Origin: Acheta domesticus
Taxonomy: Eukaryota; Arthropoda; Insecta; Orthoptera; Gryllidae
Length of the DNA stretch: 64,000 nt
Assembly (NCBI GenBank): GCA_031308135.1
Contig: JAHLJT010009436.1
Location: forward strand, 143,056,303-143,120,302
Direction of reading: 5' to 3'
The notes beneath the pieces were generated by a model. That model was given only the letters and a program-made list of their open reading frames with translations, made no database searches and had not been told where the DNA came from. The first letter of the stretch is position 1. Every line of letters starts with the position of its first letter. The position numbers were made by a program, and so were the translations under genes. Below are positions 22,043 to 31,730 of this stretch, in pieces.

Positions 22043-22185
22043 AACTAGTGTTGCTACAGAATGGCACAGACTTTCCCATATTAGTTTTCTATTTCCTTGG
22101 GTTTTCGCTAGCTATATGGAATTGCCACATACTCTTTCTTGCCAGCTGCCATCTATCACCGCCAAAAGTACATTTTTTTGTATAC
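22043..22185 (+). repeat. Repeat A, next unit's 5' end
   Basis: The 5' border (AACTAGTGTTGCTACAGAAT) follows directly on the 3' end of the preceding unit, giving a head-to-tail junction. The similarity breaks off after about 140 bp. Confidence 0.8.
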
Positions 22186-22490
22186 CAGTATTATAAACAA
22201 CCCTTTTACATTAAGAAAATCGTTCATAGTGTGGCATATTTTTGCACGAATCATTACGTCATCGCTATTTCTGCACGAAATATTAGTATTATCCATCACT
22301 GACGTAATAGTCACGGCCCCTATATATTTTCATTTATATACATTTCATACTATACATTTCATTTATATTTCCTTCATAAAGAAGGCAGTGGTACCATATA
22401 AATAGATTGCAGTGTTCACAGTATAATCAAATACGTTATGAAAAAACTTACTTTTAAAAACTGATTTATTAATTTATTACTCCTTTAAAA

Positions 22491-23165
22491 TTATGTTTTG
22501 TTTTTATTTGGTAATATAACAAGAACAACGTAATAAGAACAAAAACATGAAATTAATTCTTGTGAACATGTACATTTATTGTACAATTTGATAAATTGTT
22601 CAGTGACACTCCAGAACATGCATTTATATCTAAAATGCTTGTTTTTTTCTTTGCTTTCTGCACTAACCAATATCTTGTTAGCTATTTGAATCTTGTTATT
22701 CACCGATTCTTCGATGTATGAATCGGCTACACTTGTAGACCGCCATCCTCCATGACGTTTAAGTGTAGTGGTATCACCACCGTTATCTGCGAGAAACGTC
22801 GCGGATGTTCTCCTAAACGAATGGCCAGAGTACTTTTCTGCATTTGGTAATTTTAAAAAATTTGCTATATTTTTTGGTATTTTCGCAAATATATTGATAC
22901 CAATTGGATTGCAGGTGCATTTGCCATGATTGTAAAACAAAAACGTTTTTTTGTGTTTAACATGTAAGGGTATTAAGGAAATGTATTTTTTACAGACTTC
23001 AACATAATTAAATTCTTCACTGGATACGATAGTAAATATTCCGGGCTTGTCATTTTTTGTCGCTTTAATGTTTACTATCAAAACAGAACCTTCTTCTTTT
23101 ACATCGTTGATGCACAAATTGTACAATTCGACACGTCTACCAAATATGCCAAAAATAGCAAGAAC
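22491..23165 (-). CDS. Catalytic exon of the tyrosine recombinase
   Basis: Open for 224 codons from the acceptor at 23166 to the stop at 22491. It holds all four catalytic positions of the family, with the Tyr about 60 residues from the end of the conserved core. The C-terminal tail is Cys- and Lys-rich and not conserved-looking. Two residues usually present before the first catalytic Arg (GAxRR) appear deleted. Confidence 0.65.
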   Translation of the reverse strand, partial: VLAIFGIFGRRVELYNLCINDVKEEGSVLIVNIKATKNDKPGIFTIVSSEEFNYVEVCKKYISLIPLHVKHKKTFLFYNHGKCTCNPIGINIFAKIPKNIANFLKLPNAEKYSGHSFRRTSATFLADNGGDTTTLKRHGGWRSTSVADSYIEESVNNKIQIANKILVSAESKEKNKHFRYKCMFWSVTEQFIKLYNKCTCSQELISCFCSYYVVLVILPNKNKT

Positions 23166-23740
23166 CTGAAAATCATACCAGTTATAATACAATACACCAG
23201 TTAATAAATAAAACCTATTTTTGCCACTGTCATTATTATACCTTCATTAAAAGAAAAGTTTCATCATCAGCTTTTGTAAGAAGTGTGTTTACATCTTGTT
23301 GGGAAAATACCATTGCCTTTATAAGTTGATATCCACACTTACTTGTTTTATAAGTAAACTTACTTTATGAAAAGTTCCAATATCAATATTCTCTTTGATC
23401 TTTAGCATTTCCTTTAATTTGGAATAAGTGCACCATAGTGTCGACGCGTTACATGCTGTGGACTTAATGTTTAAAGAAGCATTAAATTAACAAACGCCTT
23501 TATTCTAGCATGTGCATTATACTAACTTAACCAAACTGCTCCGAAAGATACGAAAGAACAGCAGCTTTGCATAATAAATTTGCATATTTTCTATCCATCC
23601 ATTTCCTTAACTTTAAGTACTCTTTCTCATAGAGTTTGCAAGACTTTTTCGGTATCATAGCTTTTTCTGCCTTTGCAGCTTCTTCCACAATTTCTCTAGA
23701 CAAATTATGTTTGAATTTGAAAAAGAGATCGACTTCAGAT
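22491..23740 (-). pseudogene. Crypton-like tyrosine recombinase with introns
   Basis: Three coding blocks on the minus strand: 23532-23740 (SEVDLFFKFKHNLSREIVEE to LSEQF, donor GTTAAGT), about 23242-23486 (STACNASTLWCTYSKLKEML to ETFLLMK, donor GTATAAT) and 22491-23165 (VLAIFGIFGRRVEL onward, acceptor TTTTCAG). The 76-bp last intron is in phase 0. Catalytic residues are visible: Arg in GRRVEL, H-x-x-R in GHSFRRTSATF, His/Trp in KRHGGWRS, and the nucleophile Tyr in DSYIEES. This is the R-H-R-H/W-Y set of tyrosine recombinases as found in Crypton elements. A one-base shift near 23340 and an unclear first splice acceptor suggest a decayed copy. No reverse transcriptase is nearby, which argues against DIRS. 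Family assignment is from motif recognition only. Confidence 0.7.
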
Positions 23741-23759
23741 AAAATTTAGTTTTGTTGAC

Positions 23760-24521
23760 ACACAAAGTACAATTTGTTTAGGTTTTTTTGGAATGAAATT
23801 TCATATTATGAATATTTACTTCAAGCTAATTTTAATTTACATTTAAGGAAACACTTGAAATAATGTATTTTCATTGAATGTCCAGAAAATCTAATGTTAT
23901 AAATAGTTTGCTATACTTTTATGACATGTTAATAATTAGTTCATAAAATATGGCCTTAAATCAATCGTCCGTTTACACTAAATATGTCATTTTATACATA
24001 ACTAGGGTTTATCGATTTTCAAAATTGATTTATTTACTTGGAAAATGAGTTTGTGTGCAAAACAACGTATGTTCGAATCGGTCCTAACCTTCAAGTCGTG
24101 GAACGAAAGCCCTACATGTGCTGACGTCAGAGAAGCAGTTGTTAGGCCTGTAGTAATAGAAGGTTTTGCTGCAGCCGTGGCTAATGATCCAGCGCCGATT
24201 AATATAGTTGGTACTGGATAATATCGATAAGCCCCGGTCCAGCAATAATATAATGTTCAAAAGTATCTCACCTTGTAAATTATGGAGTGATTAACGTTTC
24301 TTTGAGACCTTTGGCCTCAAAGTTTTAATTTTTAAGGCTCTAGTACGCTTTATTTAGGAGTTATTTAACTACACAGATCTTGACATGGTGTCATGTGATG
24401 CGGGTTGCATTTAGTGGCGAAGCTTGAGGTTAAAGTTTGGATGAAGTTAGTCACGAACGTATTATAAAAACACATACTTAATTTGTGAAATATCGAATAT
24501 AGAGATCAGAAGACTACAAAT

Positions 24522-24522
<1 letters not shown>
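23760..24522. other. AT-rich spacer with one small open frame
   Basis: Apart from the open frame at 24045 no feature is seen. Confidence 0.4.
24045..24221 (+). CDS. Unrecognised 58-aa open frame
   Basis: ATG-to-TAA frame in locally GC-richer sequence, reading MSLCAKQRMFESVLTFKSWN and later AAAVANDPAPINIVGTG. Residue composition is protein-like, rich in Ala, Val and Glu, unlike the Lys/Asn/Phe-rich noise of the flanks. No domain, signal peptide or neighbour explains it. It could be a small gene, a terminal exon, or a transposon relic. I do not recognise it. Confidence 0.2.
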   Translation: MSLCAKQRMFESVLTFKSWNESPTCADVREAVVRPVVIEGFAAAVANDPAPINIVGTG

Positions 24523-24552
<30 letters not shown>

Positions 24553-24581
24553 GTATTATTATTATTATTATTATTTCAACC
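24523..24581. repeat. (AAT)n-(ATT)n palindromic microsatellite
   Basis: About nine AAT units followed by GT and then ATT units. The two halves are reverse complements and can form a hairpin. Confidence 0.85.
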
Positions 24582-25130
24582 ATGCAACAATACTCAGATC
24601 AAGAATAAGCCTACTCCAGAATTGAAAAAAAATGTAAAGAGAACTGCGTATTTATAATTGATGTATAATCCTTGTTTTCAACAGTTTACTGCTCTCTGAA
24701 TTGTTTGACAGTTTTTTGTAAATCAATTCTAAATGTCTGGTTTTTTCACAAAAAATTCAACTCTGTCTTTGATCATAGCATCTTGCGAACACTTACACGA
24801 AAGGTTATTTTCTATTAAAATAGTAGCAAAGTTAAGAATCTGTTATTTGACTTAGAATTACGTGCATGAGTTTTGTTTTCACAGTGCTCATTGTCAATGA
24901 GACACAGCGACATGTAGTTGCAGGTCAACGACATTTCACTTGTAACCTACACACGAATACGCTATTCAGTCAACGTACGAAATGAAATTACACTGATCAG
25001 AGCCTGTTTGATCTTTCCAGAACACAATACTACTGGGGGATTCACACACTCGCCGCGATACCAACCCATAAATGCTCAAAATCAACGTTTTTTAAATGAT
25101 CTTGTTTTATTAAAAGTTAACCCAATACTA

Positions 25131-25364
25131 TACTTCCGTTTTTCTTTCTTGGTGAACGGGGGGGGGTGTCAATAAAATGGAATATCTCACGGTATCTTGC
25201 GTCGTTCTCTGTTGTGCCGCCAGGAAGGGCATGTTCGCCAGCACTTCTCGATGCAGTTGCGATCATGCGATCCCTAGCCGCATAACGGAGAACGACGCGA
25301 AATACAGTGCGATATTCCATTTTATTGACACCCCCCCGTGCGCCAAGAAAGAAAAACCGAAGTA
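25131..25364. mobile_element. Palindromic MITE, possibly Tc1/mariner-type
   Basis: A 234-bp element whose ends are long imperfect inverted repeats (about 75-90 bp each): TACTTCCG...TTCTTTCTTGG at left, its complement at right, then G8/C7 runs and TGTCAATAAAATGG arms. It is flanked by TA on both sides. TA target duplications and long inverted ends fit a Tc1/mariner-derived MITE; no transposase is encoded. Nearly the whole length can fold back. Confidence 0.7.
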
Positions 25365-25606
25365 TAAATAATGTGCGAGAAAAAAAGTGAACATTCTCAA
25401 TGTTGTATTTAATGAATTAGCGACAGAGGAGTTTCAATACTGAAATTTGGAATAAATAAATGTTTTGCTTTAGTTAGTAGTGATATTTGATGTTGCTCAA
25501 TGATCTCTAGTGGACATTTTCGGAAGTTCCACGCAAAAACCCACATGCCCACGCAAAAGCCCACAAAAGCATGCTAATGTTCGTCGCATGTAATTCAATC
25601 GTACGA

Positions 25607-25718
25607 ACAGAAATGGTGCATTTCAGCCAATGATGTATATAAATACCACTAGATGGCTGACTCCGCGCTTTCCCAATAGGCGGAGGTGAGGCCGTACAGG
25701 GAGCCATGTTGCACGGCA
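25607..25718. repeat. Inverted repeat arm, left (pair with 26691-26789)
   Basis: Contains AATGATGTATATAAATA, CTAGATGGCTGACT and the inner end GCACGGCAAAAG. It is about 70 percent complementary to the right arm by eye. Confidence 0.6.
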
Positions 25719-26690
25719 AAAGCTTTGAATGTCAATTGCAGCCCATGACAGTTCGTCAGATTTTTACGAGTGTAACACGTATACATTGTATTTATTAACA
25801 TGGTTCTGTTCCATCATAAGGAAGTAAAGCTGTAGGCAACAACACATTGTCAAAATATATTTTATAATTTACATAAAACTACGAACAGCATTGACATAGT
25901 GTTACCGGAGACTTGCAAAAATGAGGACTTGTTTTTTATGATGACTTACAGGTACAAACTTCTTATAATACTTCAGAATAGATCAATTTATATGTTAATA
26001 CTGCACGTGACAGTAAATTATTATTACTACGGCTGCTTTATTATTAAGGATTCTTTCTCTGTTTCAATATTCCGTTTTCAAATATAAGAATAAGACGTAC
26101 TTATTGTTCATGTGATTAGAAAAACTGCGTTTCACTCCAAATATCCCTTTTTTTTCTCTCTCAATGGATGATTGTAAATAACTGCTGGATTTGGGAGGTG
26201 GCAGAGAGATTTAAAATGAAAACACGTAGAAAAATATAGTACATATGTACTTTTTATGGGCAGACATTTTTATTTGCATATGAATACAAACCTTTTTGCA
26301 GGAACAAACATTCAAATAATACCTTTCACCATTGAAAGAAAATATTCACCAATAAATAATGTTTCTTTTCATTTTACGTAACACGAAATAGAACAAAACA
26401 TACATTTATAGACTAAATGAATAGATTAAAATATATGTTCAAAACATGAACACTTAAGACTAAGATTCCACTACATGATATTGTTGTGAAACCCACCTCA
26501 TAGTGGTAAAACATGGATAAAACAAAGGCAAAAATAATTGATTTCCTGGGCCAATTTTGAAAATAACAATTACATTAAGTAAAGATCAAAATGAAAACAT
26601 TTAAAAAATCAAAACAAAAAATGTTTCACTAATCAGTCAAGAGAAAACTCACTACAACACACCGCTTTCGGCAATACGAACAAGGTTTTT
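25719..26690. other. AT-rich sequence between inverted arms
   Basis: About 970 bp without a supported gene. If the arms belong to one transposon, this would be its interior. Confidence 0.4.
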
Positions 26691-26789
26691 GCCGTGCAAA
26701 ATGGCGCCTTGGGTGGCCTCACCGCCAAGGCGACAGTCATCCATCTAGGAGTTTATGTATACATCATTGATTTCAGCGTACCATTCTGT
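26691..26789. repeat. Inverted repeat arm, right
   Basis: Complement of the arm at 25607, with CATCCATCTAGGAG and TGTATACATCATTGA matching inverted. The inner end GCCGTGCAAAATGG mirrors the left one. Confidence 0.6.
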
Positions 26790-27615
26790 ATATTTTGTTT
26801 GCCTGATGCCGTGAACGTAATAGCATTTGATGCAATGTATTTCTTATGTATGTTGGCAGCTTGGCTGAAACTTGTTTTTAAAATACAACAATCCCGAAGG
26901 TTGAAAATTAGACTTTTTGTTGAAAAACTACAGAAACAGTGTTCGAACAGAAATGGTGCAGGAAACGGAGGAAGTGTGTGAGCGCGCACTTTGTTATCGT
27001 TTTATCATTTGGATTATATAATTCTAAAGAACCTGTAAACAAGTATTGTACCACAGTTTGTGAGTTGATGGCCCCCATCTCGATTAGGTTTCTCGGCCAG
27101 TTTCCCTGATCCTTGAGCAAATGCTGAGATGGTCCCTTGTTTTGCTTCTGCACATAAATGTAACTACATTATTTGTGCACGTCTTCTGAATTTCAGTGGG
27201 AAATATAGTTATTCAAATTATCGTTTTCCATATTGTCGCGGGGAAAAGTATTATTCTTTCATGAAGAACATGATAGGGGTAAGGGCACAATTTTATAGCT
27301 AATTTACCTTTGAAAATATATTTTATTATATAGGAGCGAATTTCAAACAAAACTTGAAAAAAACCCGCTCTTTTTCTGTATTCAAAATTCGACTAGAATA
27401 TGGTTTAGGAATTATGAAAACGTGCAAAAATTTCACTTTTCCCCATAGCTCGTCACACACAGTTTTAAACTGTTTTTGACGTAAATAAATAAATCAATAA
27501 ATCGTCAGATGCTTTTAGTTGTAAAATAATTCAGCAGATGGCGCTAAGGGTACCTGCTGTGTCAAAGGAATTGTTTGGCCGTACCGGGCGCTCGGTCAAA
27601 TGATTGTTTGACCGT
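26790..27615. other. No gene recognised
   Basis: Open frames are short and mutually overlapping. A second CGAACAGAAATGGTGCA motif at about 26944 repeats one at 25603, hinting at more of the same decayed element. Confidence 0.35.
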
Positions 27616-27832
27616 ATATTAACATTCATCCATGGTTTGGCGGAGAAAAATTAGAAGTATTTTTCCTGATCGTTCTCTAACATGCTTTAAAAAAAGCTTG
27701 TCATTTAAAAACTACTCTTTTGAGTAATGTTCGTGTACAGACAAAAACACATAAAAGTAACTATAAATTATTTTTCTATGCTTGATTTCCCAAGGCGAAC
27801 AGTTTAAGTGCTAGAGCGCGTGGAAACTGAGT
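27616..27832 (+). repeat. Repeat C, single arm
   Basis: Matches 29514-29735 at roughly 90 percent, from ATATTAACATTC to GTGTACTGTT. Confidence 0.75.
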
Positions 27833-28635
27833 GTACTGTTTTTCTATCATTATTATTTATTATTTTTGATTATATTGAAATGGTGACCGCTATCAGCGTG
27901 TGTGGGATCTTTCACCACATTTCACCTATCTTTAAAATTCAGCTTTAGAAGATATTACACGCAACCAGTTTCCAAATTTATAAATAATTTGGGCGCCAGG
28001 AAATGGTTACAGTTAAAGCCCTGATTATTTATTATCATTTCTGATAAATAAAAATCCTGCTAGCTCGGTCGATTGGGTTCTTATAAAATAATTGTTGCCT
28101 CTTACTCCGCAACCAATTACTCAATCTGCCGTTCATTCGAAGTGGTGAGGAATCTGAAATATCTACTCTAATATTGCAATGAATGACAAATGAGAATCAG
28201 CTTTCTTTCAACTATGAATTATAGTTTATTAAGCATGAAAGATCAATCATTTAACTTATAATGGGTTGTTTCAAATTAGCATTAGGCCATGAGCATCTTT
28301 TTTTTTTAATTTGTTTATTTTAAGTCGCATCAACTGCTATGGTTATTAGAGACTACCAATTTGTACAATACATAATATTTTCTTTAGTTATAAAAACAAT
28401 GATAATTGATGATACACAATGACAAAGATAATAACACAATGACACAATACTCTCACAATGACAATGATAAATAAACAGGAAATAATAAACAGAAACAATA
28501 AACAGAAACAGAAACAACAAACAATAAATAAACAGAAAAATTATACAGAAAAATTTAACAGTTTTGAATCATATTTAAAAGGATTATATGTCATTTAGGA
28601 AATTACAAGATTTACAGAAATGTAGTATTTTTTTT
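27833..28635. other. AT-rich sequence with CAATAAACAG-type low complexity
   Basis: 28400-28560 is a degenerate run of ACAATGA, AACAATAAACAG and similar short words. No gene seen. Confidence 0.45.
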
Positions 28636-28765
28636 GATAATCCTCGGATGTTAGGATTAGTTCTTCATCATGTTCATCAATATTCTGCTCGCGTCTGTTG
28701 TCCTGAAATAGATTACAGTAGTATAGCAAATGATGGATGTTGAGAGAGGTATTGCAGGGCACACA
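28636..28765 (-). pseudogene. C-terminal end of a non-LTR retrotransposon ORF2
   Basis: The minus strand reads CVPCNTSLNIHHLLYYCNLF, followed by QDNRREQNIDEHD. The C-x2-C-x7-H-x4-C spacing with hydrophobic HHLLYYC is typical of the C-terminal zinc motif of Jockey- and R1-type LINE proteins. Nothing of the RT is visible, so it is a short remnant. A direct duplication overlaps its 5' edge. Confidence 0.55.
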
Positions 28766-28797
28766 GATCTTTTGTTGAGAGAGGTATTGCAGGGCAG
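28739..28797. repeat. 38-bp direct tandem duplication
   Basis: GTTGAGAGAGGTATTGCAGG occurs twice, 38 bp apart, each followed by GC and a CTTTTGTT-containing stretch. Confidence 0.85.
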
Positions 28798-28799
28798 CA

Positions 28800-29513
28800 T
28801 CTTTTGTTATTGCAATAACAGCGTTATAGAACCTTTATCCGTTCTTCCTTCTTCGCGCGCACGATGCTTCACGTTCGACGTCGCCACGAAGAATCTTGTC
28901 GTCGTTGTAGTCCAATCTGTATTCTTGTTGAAGTCCACGAGGATCCAAGACCAAGTCGAAACTTTTTCTAATCACATTAAAAACACCACCTACACACTTT
29001 GTCTTGCGCCTCAGGTGGACACCTATTTCCAACTAATTACTTTCCCCAAAACAGAATAATATCCCTCTCACCTAGCCTTGTAACCCACAATTCAATGATA
29101 ATTATTTTTAAGTCCACACTTGTAGCTCCACCGCGAAAATATTGTAAGTTCACTTTTCAGCATTCACTCCCACGAAAAATCACAAGTCTCAATATGCATC
29201 ACTCGAACTTCACAGCGTTCAGCGATCCGTTCACCACCACGACACGAGACCGAATGAACTAATTTCCTCTGGTCAACCCTTCAAACCTCCTATTGTTCGC
29301 ATTGCTACGGTGCCACCTGCGAGTTTACACCCCAGCATTATGCAGTAACTGGGGTGCATCCCTCACATGTCTCAGAATGAACTCGCGTATTTTACGTTTC
29401 TACGGTACCATCCGCGTACCTGCACCATAGAAACTCCAAGTTTTTTGGTGATATCTACAATGTTTCATTCTTTGTTTGCTTAAATAAATGTATGTCATTT
29501 ATGGTATGTCACA
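28800..29513. other. Moderately CpG-rich unassigned sequence
   Basis: Less AT-rich than its flanks, with TCGTCGTTG, TTCGACGTCG and similar words. No convincing open frame. It may be a regulatory or LTR-like piece of an old element; I cannot say more. Confidence 0.35.
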
Positions 29514-29881
29514 ATATTAACATTCTTCCATGATTTGACGGAGAAAAATTAGAAGTGTTTTCCCCGATCGTTCTCTAACATGCTTTAAAAAAAGCTTGTA
29601 ATTTAAAAACTACTCTTTTGAGTAATATTTCTGTACATACAAAAACAGACAAAAGTAACTATAAATTATTTTTCTATGGTTGATTTCCTAAGGCGAACAG
29701 TTTAAGTTTTAGAGCGCGTGAAAACGGAGTGTACTGTTCTGCTTGTTTTCTGATACCTTCGTTTATCTCAAACCTGCTCAGTTCTTCGTTGCTCGGAAAA
29801 TGACCGTGGCATCGCCAGGACCCCTCACCCATCTCCCCTTCCTTTTCCCCTCGGCAGTAAGCTTTCGAAACTTAGTCGAAG
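29514..29881 (+). repeat. Repeat C, left arm of an inverted pair
   Basis: 29581-29881 is the inverted match of 30757-31071. The arm ends with a GC-richer part, CACCCATCTCCCCTTCCTTT to AGCTTTCGAAACTTAGTCGAA. Confidence 0.8.
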
Positions 29882-30756
29882 ATGCTGCTCCTGAATATCT
29901 AGAATGCGAACGTGCTTTAACGACATGTGAAAAAGAACATTAACCCGCCGTTACATGCGCTGTGTTTGTGACGCGAGTACACACGCGCGGACTGAGAGTC
30001 CTTCTTCGAAATTTAATTGCGTATTTTTACAGTAATTTTCGTGAATATCAAGTAGATCTTGTGTTGCAATATTATCATTCACTTATTGGATTTTTTGGTA
30101 TTTGGATTAATATATATTAAATGAATTTTTTTGATTTATGATGACTAAAGACCGGATTCCTGTGCAACTGTATCTTTTTTTTGCTAACTTGAAATTGAAT
30201 GACACCTTGACATAAATTTGAATCATGGAACGGACGATATTTTGCATGATATTGCACATTTTAGATAAAGCTGCCTGAAAACTACATTTTGTGAATTTAC
30301 TGGGCGAATTTATAAGATTCATAGTTTTCTTGTATAAAATATAATTTTTATATTCTCAACTTTTCATTTATAATTTATTTTTTCATTTATCTTTTTAAAG
30401 GTTTCATTTAAGAAAACACTTTTTATGACTAACCCACTAGGTCTGTGAAACCGTTTGTGTTTAATATGTATCTATTCTGCATTTTGTTGCCCAACGAACT
30501 GAGAGTTCAATTTTTCTTGATTCTTATTGTCTAATTAAAATTTCTGAGTTATAGCAACAGGAATATGCGGTGGTACCATGAACTAGGTCCGTGGCCCTTG
30601 GTCATGGCAACTCAATCAATACTACATGTTTGGCGTATCACTCGTATATCCAATCGTATCACTCGTATATCCGTTTTGTCAGTCTTCGCTGAACTTAACT
30701 AGCACGAGACTCATGTGCGAGTCACATTTGACCTTACGTCCGCACGCGAGGCTTAG
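29882..30756. other. Interior between repeat C arms
   Basis: About 875 bp without a supported open frame, so no transposase. A short direct repeat (TATCACTCGTATATCC) occurs near 30637 and 30656. Confidence 0.45.
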
Positions 30757-31071
30757 TTCGACTAAGTTTCGAAAGCTTACAGCCGAGGGGAAAAGGAAGG
30801 GGAGATGGGTGAGGGGTCCTGGCGATGCCACGGTCATTTTCCGAGCAACGAAGAACTGAATAAAGCCTTTTGGGCAAATTTGAGATAAACGAAGGTATCA
30901 GAAAACAAACAGAACATTACACTCCGTTTCCACGCGCTTTAGAAACTAAACTGTTCGCCTTGGGAAATCAACCATAGAAAAATAATTTATAGTTACTTTT
31001 ATGTGTTTTTGTGTGTTCAGAAACATTACTCAAAAGAGTAGTTTTTAAATTTCAAGCTTTTTTTTAAAGCA
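30757..31071 (-). repeat. Repeat C, right arm of the inverted pair
   Basis: Reverse complement of 29581-29881 with scattered mismatches and one 11-bp insertion; about 1.49 kb in total with 300-bp arms. This could be a foldback or long-TIR DNA transposon. Confidence 0.8.
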
Positions 31072-31650
31072 CCTCACATCCTCATCTGCTTATTTCTTGC
31101 CCCTTTCTCATTCACAGCAGCATGCGAATGTCCCTTGCACGCCGCAAATGATTAACTAATGCGTATTTGCGTAATTCGGGCGTACGCGTAGCACTCAATA
31201 GCACAGTTCTAATTAACGCCTCTGATTGCAAGTGATTGCTTCTTCACTACACATATTGCTGTCCCTTCTTTACTACCTACTATATCACTTTGAACGATAT
31301 AATCTGAATTACTTACTCCCGTCCTTATCTGACGAAAAACTCTCCTCCGGTAATTTTCTAATGAATTCGTTCGCGAATACTATCTATACGTCTCTCTGAT
31401 GTCCAGAAACTCCTACCTAATCTCTTGCTGAATCTATGTCGATGTTGCTGCTTGAACGGCGAACGGAACCAGAGGAAGGAATGTTCAGCGGCTCGCCGTT
31501 TTTATGTGTCCGCCCTTCTCGTAGGGATTGCGGCGCGTCATCTCCCTTTCCCCAGTTTGACCACTTACACGTCATCTTGTCTGCGCCGCGCCGCGGGCAT
31601 CGCGCGCAACAGTATCGAAGGCAGCGGCTACCCGTGGGCATTCGCGTTCG
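31072..31650. other. Unassigned sequence, becoming GC-richer
   Basis: No gene that I can support. Arg- and Cys-rich short open frames come from the CpG-rich composition. Confidence 0.35.
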
Positions 31651-31728
31651 ATATATATATATATATCAATATGTGTGTGTGTATATATATATATATATAT
31701 ACACACACACATATATATACATATACAT
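31651..31728. repeat. (TA)n/(TG)n/(AC)n compound microsatellite
   Basis: Includes a perfect 42-bp palindrome at 31671-31712 (ATGTGTGTGT-TA tract-ACACACACAT). Confidence 0.95.
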
Positions 31729-31730
31729 AT

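Noticed and set aside
22491..23192. Reading the recombinase exon from the Met at 23192
   Set aside because: That Met lies in the intron; a TTTTCAG acceptor and a matching upstream exon with a GTATAAT donor show that the coding sequence continues upstream by splicing.
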